A stretch of 64,000 bases of DNA from Clostridia bacterium (GCA_017404545.1 JAFRCC010000012.1:35446-99445), one strand, 5' to 3'; positions 1 to 8,686 are shown, counted from the stretch's first letter. The notes: generated from the letters alone by a model not told the origin. Translations and numbers: made by a program.

Positions 1-2055
1 AAAGATAAGCTTATTATAATGGTTACACACAATGGAGAGCTAGCAGAGAAATATTCAAATAGAATTATAAGGATTTTAGATGGAAAGATTACAAACGATA
101 CTAATCCTATATCAGATGAAGAAGTTAAAAGTGCAAAGAATAAGGAAAAGAAATTCAAAAAAACAGCAATGAAATTTTTTACAGCATTACAATTGAGTTT
201 CAATAACTTGCTAACCAAAAAGGGAAGAACTATTTTAACATCTTTTGCGGGAAGTATTGGTATTATAGGAATAGCTTTAATTTTGGCAATTTCAACGGGA
301 GTTCAAGATTATATAGATAGAATAGAGCGAGACACGCTTTCATCTTACCCAATAACAATTGAAGAATCTACAATAGACATGGGGTCTATGATGCAAACAT
401 TTATGGGAGAACAGACCGAAGGTAGCGAAAGTTATAATGACAATAAAATTCATTCTGTAAATATAATGAATGACATGATTCATACTTTGTCGAGCGAAGT
501 AAAAACAAATAATTTAAAAGAGCTAAAAAAATATATTGAATCTAGTAATAATCCTATAAAAGATAATAGTAATGCTATTCAATATATGTACAATTTGAAT
601 TTAAATTTATACAAAGAAGATACATCGGAAGACGTAGTTCAAGTTAATCCAAGTACAGTTGTAGATAACTTAGGAGCAGGAGATATAATGGCAGCTGAAA
701 AGGCAGAAGCAACAGCAATTCCTGGAATGTCGTTTATGAGTATGATGAGCCAGGTTGATGTCTGGACAGAGATGCTTGATAATGAGGAATTATTAAAAGA
801 GCAATATGATTTAATTGCCGGAAATTGGCCTACAAACTATAACGAAGTTGTTTTAATAGTAACATCAAATAATGAAATAAGTGATTATACATTATATTCA
901 TTAGGAATACTAAATCAGAAAGATTTGCAAGGACAAATGACAAAAATTCAAAGAGGAGAGGAAATTGCAAAAACAGAAGAAACCTCGTACACGTATGATG
1001 AACTTTTAGAGCTAAGATATAAAGTAATATATAATTCAGATTTGTACGAAAAAAAGAATGGAATATGGATTGATAAATCTGATAATGAAGAATATATGAA
1101 AGATAAAATTAACGGAGCGGAAGAGATAAAAGTTGTTGGAATAATAAAGCAGAATGATCAAACAGTTGCTAGCTCAATGGCAGGTGGAATTGGCTATAAA
1201 AAAGAGCTAACGGAGCATGTTATAGAAAAATGTAATGAGTCTGAAATTGTAAAAGAGCAGAAAGAAAATCCAGAATTAAATGTATTTTCCGGATTAGAAT
1301 TTCCAAAAGAAGGTGAAACATCAGGCTTTAGTACAGCAACACTATCGGATGAACAAAGGGCAGCTTTAAGCCAAATGAGTAGCGAACAGATTGCACAGGT
1401 AATGAGCGCATATACCGAAAATGCCTCTGCAACTTATGAAGATAATCTAGAAAAAATGGGAGCGATAGATATAGATTCTCCTGCTACGATAAAAATATAT
1501 CCGAAAGACTTTGAGTCGAAGGAAGCTATTTCAAAAGCAATAGAAGAATACAACCAAAAGCAGATAGATGAGGGAAAAGAAGAAAATGAAATAACGTATT
1601 CTGATTTAGTAGGAACAATGATTTCATCAGTTAGCAATATAGTTGATACAATTAGTTATGTATTAATTGCTTTTGTTGCAATATCTTTAATAGTATCTTC
1701 AATAATGATAGGAATTATTACGTATATTAGTGTACTTGAAAGAACAAAAGAAATTGGTATATTGAGAGCAATTGGAGTTTCTAAGAAGGATGTATCTAGA
1801 ATTTTCAATGCTGAAACGCTTATTATTGGATTAATAGCAGGATTGATTGGAATTGGAATAACAATATTATTAACGATTCCAATTAATAAAATAATATACA
1901 ATGTAACTGGTGGTGTGGAAGTAGTTACAAAGCTTCCATTTATAGCTGCATGTATATTAGTTATAATCAGTATTGTATTAACAATGATAGGAGGACTAAT
2001 TCCTTCAAAACTTGCAAGTAAGAAAGATCCTGCAGTAGTATTAAGAAGTGAATAA
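1..2055 (+). CDS. ABC transporter ATP-binding/permease fusion (MacB/FtsX type), 5' truncated by window
   Basis: The reading frame is open from base 1. The first visible residues (KDKLIIMVTHNGELAEKY) match the H-loop end of an ABC ATPase, so the nucleotide-binding domain lies left of the window. The rest is a MacB/FtsX permease: one transmembrane helix near residues 65-85, an extracytoplasmic domain of about 430 residues, and three C-terminal helices around the FtsX signature ERTKEIGILRAIGVSKKDV. ATPase and permease are fused in one chain. Such transporters typically export peptides or lipids or move lipoproteins; the substrate cannot be told here. The start at position 19 offered by the frame is internal. 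A rho-independent terminator follows. Confidence 0.9.
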   Translation, partial: KDKLIIMVTHNGELAEKYSNRIIRILDGKITNDTNPISDEEVKSAKNKEKKFKKTAMKFFTALQLSFNNLLTKKGRTILTSFAGSIGIIGIALILAISTGVQDYIDRIERDTLSSYPITIEESTIDMGSMMQTFMGEQTEGSESYNDNKIHSVNIMNDMIHTLSSEVKTNNLKELKKYIESSNNPIKDNSNAIQYMYNLNLNLYKEDTSEDVVQVNPSTVVDNLGAGDIMAAEKAEATAIPGMSFMSMMSQVDVWTEMLDNEELLKEQYDLIAGNWPTNYNEVVLIVTSNNEISDYTLYSLGILNQKDLQGQMTKIQRGEEIAKTEETSYTYDELLELRYKVIYNSDLYEKKNGIWIDKSDNEEYMKDKINGAEEIKVVGIIKQNDQTVASSMAGGIGYKKELTEHVIEKCNESEIVKEQKENPELNVFSGLEFPKEGETSGFSTATLSDEQRAALSQMSSEQIAQVMSAYTENASATYEDNLEKMGAIDIDSPATIKIYPKDFESKEAISKAIEEYNQKQIDEGKEENEITYSDLVGTMISSVSNIVDTISYVLIAFVAISLIVSSIMIGIITYISVLERTKEIGILRAIGVSKKDVSRIFNAETLIIGLIAGLIGIGITILLTIPINKIIYNVTGGVEVVTKLPFIAACILVIISIVLTMIGGLIPSKLASKKDPAVVLRSE

Positions 2056-2072
2056 TATCTATACATTAGGAA

Positions 2073-2114
2073 AGACTTGGTTTCTATAAAAAGGAAATCA
2101 GGTCTATTTATTTT
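2073..2114 (+). terminator. Rho-independent terminator
   Basis: A 12-bp stem (AGACTTGGTTTC with GAAATCAGGTCT, including G-U pairs) is followed by a T-rich run. It ends the ABC transporter transcript before the glutathione peroxidase promoter. Confidence 0.7.
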
Positions 2115-2135
2115 ATATAAAATTTAAATATACTA

Positions 2136-2163
2136 TTGACAAAAAAAATAAATTTTGTATAAT
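2136..2163 (+). promoter_or_regulatory. Sigma-A promoter of glutathione peroxidase
   Basis: TTGACA at 2136-2141 and TATAAT at 2158-2163 are both perfect consensus, separated by 16 bp. The start of an operator palindrome overlaps the -10 box. Confidence 0.85.
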
Positions 2164-2184
2164 TAGATTGCATACAATCTAATT
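2161..2184 (+). promoter_or_regulatory. Perfect palindrome, probable OhrR/MarR operator
   Basis: The sequence is aattagattg-cata-caatctaatt, a perfect 10-bp inverted repeat with a 4-bp centre. It overlaps the -10 box and start region. The layout resembles OhrR/MarR operators (TACAAT-type half sites), and an OhrR-like gene lies 0.6 kb downstream, so repression of the peroxide genes is the likely role. That assignment is inferred. Confidence 0.7.
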
Positions 2185-2208
2185 TGAAAATTGAAAGGAG
2201 AATTTATT

Positions 2209-2751
2209 ATGAGTATATATGATTTTACAGTAAAGAATAGAAAAGGCGAAGACGTGAGTCTTGCGGATTTTAAGGGAAAGGTTTTATTAATTGTTAATAC
2301 AGCAACTGGTTGTGGATTTACACCACAATATGAAGGTTTAGAAAATTTATATAAAAAATATCATGAGAAAGGGTTAGAGATATTAGATTTTCCATGTAAT
2401 CAATTTGGAAATCAAGCACCTGGATCTGATGATGAAATACATGAATTTTGTACATTAAAATATAAAACATCTTTTGATCAATTTGCAAAAATAGATGTAA
2501 ATGGTGAAAATGAAAGTCCTTTATATAAATATTTAAAAGAGCAACAAGGATTTAAAGGGTTTGATGGATTAAAGGGAAAAATATTAATCCCAATTGTTAA
2601 GGCTATGGATTCAGATTATAAAAATAATAGCAATATTAAATGGAACTTTTCTAAATTCTTAGTTGATAGAGATGGAAATGTTGTAGAAAGATATGAATCT
2701 ACAATAGAGCCAAAGAAAATTGAGGATAGAATAGTTGAATTATTAGGTTAA
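2209..2751 (+). CDS. Glutathione peroxidase family protein
   Basis: A 180-residue thiol peroxidase of the BsaA/GPx family. It reduces hydroperoxides, in bacteria usually with thioredoxin as donor. The peroxidatic cysteine lies in TATGCGFTPQY, where many homologues have selenocysteine. The other conserved blocks are DFPCNQFGNQAPG and WNFSKFLVDRDG. The ATG at 2209 follows AAAGGAG at good spacing; a TTG at 2191 would contain its own ribosome binding site and is rejected. A consensus promoter with a palindromic operator lies directly upstream, and thioredoxin and an OhrR regulator lie downstream, so this is part of a peroxide-response unit. Confidence 0.93.
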   Translation: MSIYDFTVKNRKGEDVSLADFKGKVLLIVNTATGCGFTPQYEGLENLYKKYHEKGLEILDFPCNQFGNQAPGSDDEIHEFCTLKYKTSFDQFAKIDVNGENESPLYKYLKEQQGFKGFDGLKGKILIPIVKAMDSDYKNNSNIKWNFSKFLVDRDGNVVERYESTIEPKKIEDRIVELLG

Positions 2752-2816
2752 ATTCAATATAGTATGGTTATAATAAAATGTAGTAATATTAAGTAGAAAT
2801 AAAAGTAGGGGTAAAA

Positions 2817-3263
2817 ATGAAAGATAATTATGATTGTTTAAAACTTGAGAATCAATTATGTTTTCCATTATATGCTTGTTCGAAAGAAGTTGTAAGAAAG
2901 TACAAGCCATTTTTAGATGAGCTTGATTTAACATATACTCAGTATATTACAATGATGGCTTTGTGGGACAAGAAAGAGATTAATGTTAAGAGCTTAGGTA
3001 GTATATTATTTCTAGATTCTGGAACATTAACTCCTGTTTTAAAAAAGTTAGAAAGCAAAGGATATATTGAAAGGCATAGAGCTAGTGATGACGAAAGAAA
3101 TTTAACAATTAGAACAACTCAAAAAGGAATGGATTTAAGAAAAAAAGCAAAAAATATTCCAGAGAAGATAGGCACATGTGTAAATTTATCAATAGAAGAT
3201 GCACAAAAATTGTATGAGATTCTATATAAAATTTTAGAAAATATTGAAGTGGAAGGATTATAA
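2817..3263 (+). CDS. ohrR: OhrR-like MarR family peroxide sensor
   Basis: A 148-residue winged-helix regulator of the MarR family. The N-terminus (LENQLCFPLYACSKEV) matches OhrR, including the conserved peroxide-sensing cysteine in NQLCF. The segment GTLTPVLKKLESKGYIER is the DNA-recognition region and wing. OhrR repressors release DNA when this cysteine is oxidised by organic peroxides. The gene sits between glutathione peroxidase and the thioredoxin-reductase/thioredoxin pair and overlaps neither (3 bp to the next start). The palindrome at 2161-2184 is its probable target. Confidence 0.85.
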   Translation: MKDNYDCLKLENQLCFPLYACSKEVVRKYKPFLDELDLTYTQYITMMALWDKKEINVKSLGSILFLDSGTLTPVLKKLESKGYIERHRASDDERNLTIRTTQKGMDLRKKAKNIPEKIGTCVNLSIEDAQKLYEILYKILENIEVEGL

Positions 3264-3266
3264 AAA

Positions 3267-4124
3267 ATGGTTGATGTATTAGTTATCGGAGCCGGCCCTG
3301 CTGGAATAAGTGCAGCTATATATGCTAAAAGGGCTGGGGCAAATGCTATAGTTTTATATAATGGTGAGTCTAATCTTGAAAAAGCACATAAAATCGACAA
3401 CTATTATGGATTTGAAAATGGAATAGATGGGAAAAAATTGTACGAAAATGGAATTAAACAGGCCAAAAATTTAGAAATAGATGTTAAAGAAGAAGAAGTT
3501 TTTAATATAAAAAAAGAAAACGAAATATTCTTCATTGAGACAGAAAATAATGAGTATGAAGCTAAAAGTGTTATAATTGCTACTGGAAATAAAAAACTTA
3601 GACCTAATATAAAAGGCGTATTGGATTTTGAAGGAAAAGGTATTAGCTATTGTGCTATATGTGATGGTTTTTTCTATAGAAAGAAAGATGTTGTTGTTAT
3701 TGGTAGTGGGAAATTTGCAATTAAAGAGGCAGATGATTTAAAGAATATAGCAAATTCAGTTACAATACTAACAAATGGTGGAGAGCTTGTAGATAATTCT
3801 GATTATAAAGTAGACACAAGAATAATTAAAGAAATTCATGGTGAAAACAAAGTTAATTCTGTCGAGTTTGAAGATGGAGAAGAAATAAAAGTTGATGGGG
3901 TATTTATAGCTATCGGTGAAGCTGGTGGTACGGATTTTGCTAAGAAAATGGGCGTAATGCTTAAAGGTGATTCAATAATAGTAGATGAAAACATGAAAAC
4001 AAATATTGATGGATTATATTCTTGTGGAAACGCTGCAGGTGGATTACTTCAAGTTTGTAAAGCAACATACGAAGGTGCGAAAGCAGGTCTTTCTGCATTC
4101 AAATATGTAAAAGATAATAAGTAG
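3267..4124 (+). CDS. Thioredoxin reductase-like flavoprotein lacking the NADPH motif
   Basis: A 285-residue FAD protein with an N-terminal GAGPAGISAAIYAKRAG dinucleotide site and the redox pair CAIC near residue 130 (CAICDGFFYRKK). The C-terminal FAD block is GLYSCGNAAGG. In standard TrxB the second domain carries GGGDSA and HRRxxxR for NADPH. Here the positions read IGSGKFAIKEA and TILTNGGEL, with no HRR motif. This resembles ferredoxin-dependent (FFTR-type) thioredoxin reductases described in clostridia, so the electron donor may not be NADPH; this is inference. Thioredoxin starts 16 bp downstream, which supports the pairing. Confidence 0.82.
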   Translation: MVDVLVIGAGPAGISAAIYAKRAGANAIVLYNGESNLEKAHKIDNYYGFENGIDGKKLYENGIKQAKNLEIDVKEEEVFNIKKENEIFFIETENNEYEAKSVIIATGNKKLRPNIKGVLDFEGKGISYCAICDGFFYRKKDVVVIGSGKFAIKEADDLKNIANSVTILTNGGELVDNSDYKVDTRIIKEIHGENKVNSVEFEDGEEIKVDGVFIAIGEAGGTDFAKKMGVMLKGDSIIVDENMKTNIDGLYSCGNAAGGLLQVCKATYEGAKAGLSAFKYVKDNK

Positions 4125-4140
4125 TAATGGGAGGTTAAAA

Positions 4141-4452
4141 ATGAGTGTATTAACATTAACAAACGAGAATTTTGAAGAAGAAGTAAAAAAATCTGATAAG
4201 AAAGTATTAGTAGATTTTTTTGCAACATGGTGTGGACCATGTAAGATGATGTCTCCAATAATTGATGAGATAGCAGAAGAGCTAGGAGATAGCATAAAAG
4301 TTGGTAAAGTAGATTCAGATGAAAATATGGAACTTGCTGAAGAATTTGGAATAATGAGCATACCAACAATTATGATTTTTGAAAATGGACAAGTTGTTAA
4401 AATATTTAATGGTGTAACAGCTAAGAGCGAAATATTAGATGCATTGAAATAA
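4141..4452 (+). CDS. trxA: Thioredoxin
   Basis: A 103-residue cytosolic thioredoxin with the classical active site WCGPCKMM and the cis-proline loop IMSIPTIMIF. It is full length for the family. GGGAGG precedes the ATG, and the gene follows the reductase by 16 bp, so the two are probably co-transcribed. It likely supplies electrons to the upstream peroxidase. A terminator closes the unit. Confidence 0.95.
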   Translation: MSVLTLTNENFEEEVKKSDKKVLVDFFATWCGPCKMMSPIIDEIAEELGDSIKVGKVDSDENMELAEEFGIMSIPTIMIFENGQVVKIFNGVTAKSEILDALK

Positions 4453-4501
4453 GAATAATGAATGATTATTGTAAATATAAGTGAATATATGATATAAATA
4501 G

Positions 4502-4531
4502 AGTCAGATGATTTATCTGACTTTATTTTTT
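4502..4531 (+). terminator. Rho-independent terminator after thioredoxin
   Basis: AGTCAGAT/ATCTGACT stem of 8 bp with a 5-nt loop, followed by TTATTTTTT. Confidence 0.8.
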
Positions 4532-4556
4532 GAAAAGTATTATTGGAGGAAATAAA

Positions 4557-4988
4557 ATGATTTTTGTAAGTGGATGTTTAGTTGGATTAAACTGCAAATA
4601 TAATGGCGGAAATAATTATGATGAAAGAATATTTAATCTTGTTAAAGAAGGAAAAGCTATTCCAATTTGCCCGGAGCAATTAGGTGGATTAAAAACACCA
4701 AGAAATCCAGCGGAGATTCAGAATAAAGATGGAGAAAGAAAGGTTGTAACATGCGAAGGTGAAGATGTTACAACTCAATATAGAAAAGGTGCTGAAGAAA
4801 TATTGGAACTAGCTAAGAAGCTTGGGGTAAAAGAAGCAATACTCCAACCAAGAAGTCCTTCTTGTGGGAAGGGTTTTATATATGATGGTAGTTTTTCCAA
4901 AAATAAAATAGAAGGTAATGGCATAACAGCGGAGTTATTGATAGGAAATGGTATAAACGTATATATGCCAGATGAGTACTTTAAATAG
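4557..4988 (+). CDS. DUF523 family protein (TudS-like)
   Basis: A 143-residue DUF523 protein. The conserved cysteines are in GCLVGLNCKYNGG, IPICPEQLGG and SPSCGKG. In the TudS branch of the family, cysteines bind a [4Fe-4S] cluster and the enzyme removes sulfur from thiouracil; whether this member does so is not shown. The ATG at 4557 follows TTGGAGG; the frame extends upstream to 4530 without a ribosome site. The stop lies 20 bp before the next start. Confidence 0.85.
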   Translation: MIFVSGCLVGLNCKYNGGNNYDERIFNLVKEGKAIPICPEQLGGLKTPRNPAEIQNKDGERKVVTCEGEDVTTQYRKGAEEILELAKKLGVKEAILQPRSPSCGKGFIYDGSFSKNKIEGNGITAELLIGNGINVYMPDEYFK

Positions 4989-5007
4989 TTTTTGCAAAGG
5001 AGAAATA

Positions 5008-5826
5008 ATGGATCGAGAAACAATAAAAAGATACAAGAAGAGATTAAGAGAATTATTAAAAAAAGGAAATATTAGATTGACAGATGAGCAAGTAAAATTC
5101 TTAATAGATTTATATTCAGATGAGGAATGTTCAGTTGGAATACATAACACATGGGTACCATATGAAAGTATACTGGAAGATGGTCTACATAACTATAATT
5201 CAATGTGGGAAGAAAGCAATGATATATCAAATACGGTTATGTATTCAAGTTGGATAGATGCACTTACTATGTATCCAAGTGGATGGAGTGAGAGCCGTGA
5301 GGATACGGCTATAATTCTAAGAATTCCAAATAAGGTTTTTTCACGTGAGCAAGGAATTTTTGAGAAATTACCAAGTGGGAACTATGGAATTCCATCACAA
5401 TTTATTGTAGGAGCATTTTTTAAAGGTAAAGTTATACAAAATCCACATTATGAAAAAGATTACAATAATCTAAATGCTTTGGTGTGCCGTGAAGATAATG
5501 ATGTAAACCCTGTTGATAGAAAAAAGATTATTGAAGTTTATACACAGGAATATAATAGATATAAAAATAGTATAGGAAACAAAATAAAAACAATTATAGA
5601 AAGAATAAAGAACAAGTCTAAAAGTAACACTTTACTGCCAGCTGGGCAACAAGAAGAGGATGAGATATCACAGGAAGAAAAAACACAAAGACAGCTATAT
5701 ATTGAGCAATTACAAGAAGATGTAGATAATACTAGTATTGAAAATGACAATAAAAACGGGATAGGTAAAAATACGGAAATTAATGAAAATGCAATTTGTG
5801 ATGATACTTATAAAGATAATCGTTAG
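5008..5826 (+). CDS. Conserved hypothetical protein with charged C-terminal tail
   Basis: A 272-residue protein I do not recognise. The ATG at 5008 follows AAAGGAG. Residues about 1-185 look globular (segments VGIHNTWVPYESILEDGL and GNYGIPSQFIVGAFFKGKV). The last 80 residues are low-complexity and acidic/polar (QQEEDEISQEEKTQRQ and NDNKNG), probably disordered. No signal peptide or membrane helix is seen. The block HNTWVPYESILEDGL recalls RNA 2'-phosphotransferase or ADP-ribosyltransferase folds, but this is only an impression. Confidence 0.75.
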   Translation: MDRETIKRYKKRLRELLKKGNIRLTDEQVKFLIDLYSDEECSVGIHNTWVPYESILEDGLHNYNSMWEESNDISNTVMYSSWIDALTMYPSGWSESREDTAIILRIPNKVFSREQGIFEKLPSGNYGIPSQFIVGAFFKGKVIQNPHYEKDYNNLNALVCREDNDVNPVDRKKIIEVYTQEYNRYKNSIGNKIKTIIERIKNKSKSNTLLPAGQQEEDEISQEEKTQRQLYIEQLQEDVDNTSIENDNKNGIGKNTEINENAICDDTYKDNR

Positions 5827-5871
5827 TAGAAAATGGAAATCTTATTGTTAATTCTGTGCAGGAGGTAGAAA

Positions 5872-6771
5872 ATGTTACATAAAATGAAATTAAATGAAAG
5901 TCCGTTTGAAAGAATAAAGAATGGGACAAAAACAATTGAATTTAGATTACTTGATGAAAAAAGACAACTGGTTAAAGTTGGAGATAAAATAGAATTTTCA
6001 AAGTTACCAGATTTAGATGAAAAAATACTGGTAGATGTTTTAGAATTATATCAAGAAAAAACATTTAAAGAGTTATTCGATAAGTTAGGAGATAATGAAG
6101 AAATATCAAAGAAAAATGCAGAATCTATGTACACAATTTATTCTCCAGAAGAAGAAGCAAAATATGGCGTGCTAGGAATTAAAATAAAAATCAATGTAGA
6201 CGATTTAAAAAATAACATAGAAAAATTTAAACCTTTTAATGAACAAGAAGAAGTTGAAAAGAGAATAATGTTAAAGTACATTAATGATTTTGATGATGTT
6301 TTAACAAGAAAAAACGAATATGGTCATTTTACGAGCTCTGCTTTTATACTAAACAAAGAAAGAACCAAAATGCTTATGATATATCATAAAATATATAATT
6401 CGTGGGCTTGGACTGGTGGCCATAGTGATGGTGATAATGATCTTCTTTATGTTGCAATGAAAGAAGCTAAGGAGGAAACTGGAATTACAAATGTAAAACC
6501 AATTACAAATGATATATATTCGTTAGAAGTAATTAATGTAAATGGTCATGAAAAAAAAGGAAAGTATGTTGGCTCACATGTTCATCTTAATGTAACATAT
6601 CTATTAGAAGCGGACGAAAATGAAGCAATTCATATTAAGGAAGATGAAAATAGTGGTGTAAAATGGGTTCCAATAGATGAAATTCTGAAAACTGCATCAG
6701 AAAAATGGGTATGTGATAGAGTGTATTCTAAAATAATTGAAAAGATGAGAAAAGATGGAATTATTTTGTAA
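5872..6771 (+). CDS. ASCH domain-Nudix hydrolase fusion
   Basis: A 299-residue two-domain protein. Residues 1-105 are an ASCH domain (KMKLNESPFERIKNGTKTIE start, FEYR-like FRLLDEKR), a PUA-like fold predicted to bind RNA or modified nucleosides. Residues about 150-299 are a Nudix hydrolase whose box reads GGHSDGDNDLLYVAMKEAKE followed by ETGI. The usual first Glu of the box (GX5E) is Asn here, while the REUXEEXGU half is kept as KEAKEETGI. The fusion suggests sensing or clearing a modified nucleotide; the substrate is unknown. GGAGG precedes the ATG. Confidence 0.85.
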   Translation: MLHKMKLNESPFERIKNGTKTIEFRLLDEKRQLVKVGDKIEFSKLPDLDEKILVDVLELYQEKTFKELFDKLGDNEEISKKNAESMYTIYSPEEEAKYGVLGIKIKINVDDLKNNIEKFKPFNEQEEVEKRIMLKYINDFDDVLTRKNEYGHFTSSAFILNKERTKMLMIYHKIYNSWAWTGGHSDGDNDLLYVAMKEAKEETGITNVKPITNDIYSLEVINVNGHEKKGKYVGSHVHLNVTYLLEADENEAIHIKEDENSGVKWVPIDEILKTASEKWVCDRVYSKIIEKMRKDGIIL

Positions 6772-6794
6772 ATATTTATTTTTTATGATATAAT
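6766..6794 (+). promoter_or_regulatory. Promoter of a small ORF
   Basis: TTGTAA at 6766-6771 and TATAAT at 6789-6794 with 17 bp spacing, starting inside the end of the ASCH-Nudix gene. Confidence 0.6.
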
Positions 6795-6825
6795 GTTCAT
6801 AGTTTCAAGAAAGGGATGAATCGAA

Positions 6826-6957
6826 ATGAGAGAAAAGTATTATGAAGATTTAGGTCTTGATGATGGAATTAACATTTTGGAAAAATTTAAAATTGATATA
6901 GATGAAATAATGGAGAATAAGGAAGAAAAGGAAAATAAAGAGAATAGTAAGAAATAA
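6826..6957 (+). CDS. Small charged protein, 43 aa
   Basis: An ATG at 6826 after AAAGGGATG gives a 43-residue protein (MREKYYEDLGLDDGINILEK start) with a lysine/glutamate-rich tail. It has its own consensus promoter and a strong terminator directly after the stop, which argues that it is a real monocistronic gene. Function unknown. Confidence 0.6.
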   Translation: MREKYYEDLGLDDGINILEKFKIDIDEIMENKEEKENKENSKK

Positions 6958-6963
6958 AGTAAA

Positions 6964-6999
6964 AAAAGTACCAATAATTGTGCAATTATTGGTACTTTT
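6964..6999 (+). terminator. Strong rho-independent terminator
   Basis: AGTACCAATAATTG/CAATTATTGGTACT perfect stem with A-run before and T-run after, so it could work in both directions. Confidence 0.85.
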
Positions 7000-7031
7000 G
7001 CTCTACAGAAGCGTTGTACCTAGAGCAAAAC

Positions 7032-7060
7032 TAGACATAAAAGGTACAATATGGTATAAT
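7032..7060 (+). promoter_or_regulatory. Promoter of the rRNA methyltransferase gene
   Basis: TAGACA at 7032-7037 and TATAAT at 7055-7060 with 17 bp spacing, 38 bp before the ATG. Confidence 0.7.
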
Positions 7061-7097
7061 CACGAAAGCTTAAAAATGAGAAAAAAGAAGGTGTTTT

Positions 7098-8468
7098 ATG
7101 GATATTCCGGTAAGAAAGAATGAGGAATATATAGTCGATATAATCGATAATGGTTTCGAAGGAGAAGGGATTGCAAAGATCGATAATTTTGCAATCTTTA
7201 TTGAAGGTGCAATTAAAGGTGAGAAGTGCAAAATATTAATTGTTAAGGTAAACTCTTCTCATGCTTTTGGAAAATTATTAGAGATAATTGAGCCATCTGA
7301 ATATAGATGCCAACCAGATTGTGAAACATATAAAAGATGCGGAGGCTGTAATTTAAGACATATTGAATATGATGAAACTTTAAATATTAAACAAGAGAAA
7401 GTACAAAATCTAGTTAATAAAACGTTGGATAACAAGATAGAGGTAAAGAAAACTTTAGGAATGGGAAATCCATATAATTATAGAAATAAAGCAATCTATC
7501 CAGTTGGAACAGATAAAAATGGCCAAATAGTATTTGGAGTTTATGCCAAAAGAACTCATGAAATTATTCCTCTAAAGGAATGTATGATTCAAAAGGATAT
7601 ATCGTATGAAATCGCTAGTTTTATAATAGAGCAAATGAAGAAGTTTGGCGTAACAGCATACAATGAGAATAACAAAAAAGGATTAGTTCGTCATATCATT
7701 ACGAAGGTTGGAATTCAGACGGATGAGATTATGGTTATTTTAGTTATAAATGGAAAAGAAATGCCTTATGAGCTAACAATTGCTAATAACATAATAGATG
7801 AGTTCCCAAATGTAAAGACAGTAGTAAAAAATATTAATATCAGAAATACAAATGTTATAATGGGCAACAAGAATGAAGCTATAGTTGGAAGAGGATATAT
7901 TACTGACGTATTAGGAGATTTTATTTTTAAGATTTCGCCAATGTCCTTCTATCAAGTAAATCCAATTCAAGCAGAAGCTCTTTATAATATTGGCATTGAA
8001 AAAGCTAAGATTACAAAAGATGATTTAGTTTGCGATTTATATTGTGGTATTGGTACAATAGGAATTTTTGCCTCAAAATTTGCAAAAAAGGTTTACGGAA
8101 TTGAAATTGTTGAACAAGCAATTGAGGATGCAAGAGCAAATGCAAAATTAAACAAAGTAAATAATATTGATTTTATTTGCGGTGATGTGGAAGAAGCTTT
8201 TGAAGAGCTAATTAAGAAGGAGAAAGTAAAACCAGATGTAGTAATAGTAGATCCACCAAGAAAAGGATTAGACGAGAATACTATAAACAATATTTTAAAG
8301 CTAAATGTAGGAAGGGTAATATACATAAGTTGTAACCCAGCAACAATGGTAAGAGATTTAAAAATGATGGAAGATAAATACGAGATAGAAGAGATACAAC
8401 CAGTAGACATGTTTCCGTATACAAGCCATGTTGAATGCGTGGCGTTGATGGGTCGTAAGGAAAGTTGA
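7098..8468 (+). CDS. rlmD: 23S rRNA (uracil-5-)-methyltransferase, RlmD/RumA family
   Basis: A 456-residue enzyme with an N-terminal TRAM domain (residues 1-60), an iron-sulfur cysteine cluster (CQPDCETYKRCGGC), a Rossmann SAM site (DLYCGIGTIGIFASK) and the catalytic cysteine block ISCNPATMVRDL. It makes m5U in 23S rRNA. In Gram-positives one RlmCD enzyme may modify two sites, so rlmD versus rlmCD is uncertain. It is the last chromosomal gene before the mobile element and is intact; a dispersed repeat starts at its stop codon. Confidence 0.9.
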   Translation: MDIPVRKNEEYIVDIIDNGFEGEGIAKIDNFAIFIEGAIKGEKCKILIVKVNSSHAFGKLLEIIEPSEYRCQPDCETYKRCGGCNLRHIEYDETLNIKQEKVQNLVNKTLDNKIEVKKTLGMGNPYNYRNKAIYPVGTDKNGQIVFGVYAKRTHEIIPLKECMIQKDISYEIASFIIEQMKKFGVTAYNENNKKGLVRHIITKVGIQTDEIMVILVINGKEMPYELTIANNIIDEFPNVKTVVKNINIRNTNVIMGNKNEAIVGRGYITDVLGDFIFKISPMSFYQVNPIQAEALYNIGIEKAKITKDDLVCDLYCGIGTIGIFASKFAKKVYGIEIVEQAIEDARANAKLNKVNNIDFICGDVEEAFEELIKKEKVKPDVVIVDPPRKGLDENTINNILKLNVGRVIYISCNPATMVRDLKMMEDKYEIEEIQPVDMFPYTSHVECVALMGRKES

Positions 8469-8603
8469 GAAACCGTTGATATTACTGCGTTACATCGTTT
8501 CAATAAAATTAAAAAAAAGCTATAAAATTAGCAAAAAATTAGTCAAAAATTGATCAGTTTGACATAATTAAAAACAACCTGGTTAAAGGTTGATTGGTCA
8601 AAT
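8465..8603 (+). repeat. Dispersed repeat, copy A, at left flank of the ICE
   Basis: Starting at the stop codon of the methyltransferase, this segment matches the 3' two thirds of copy B at 54505-54736. The similarity is about 21 of 24 bases at the start (ttgaga-aaccgttgatattactg) and loose in the middle. It ends in a perfect 28-bp match, at 8576-8603 here and 54709-54736 there. The two 28-mers are direct repeats flanking the element. Confidence 0.7.
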
Positions 8604-8634
8604 TAAATAAAAAATAAGTTAAAGTTTTTCTCTA

Positions 8635-8665
8635 AATAAAGCATTTTTATGCTTTATTTTTTTTT
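8635..8665 (+). terminator. Rho-independent terminator
   Basis: AATAAAGCAT/ATGCTTTATT perfect 10-bp stem followed by eight T residues. It insulates the first ICE gene from the chromosomal transcript. Confidence 0.85.
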
Positions 8666-8686
8666 GAAAAAAGATTTGGAGGTAAT

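Noticed and set aside
8465..8603. Left repeat as a duplicated 3' end of the rRNA methyltransferase gene (att in gene).
   Set aside because: The repeat starts at the stop codon and copies B and C carry no methyltransferase coding sequence, so the target is an intergenic repeat.
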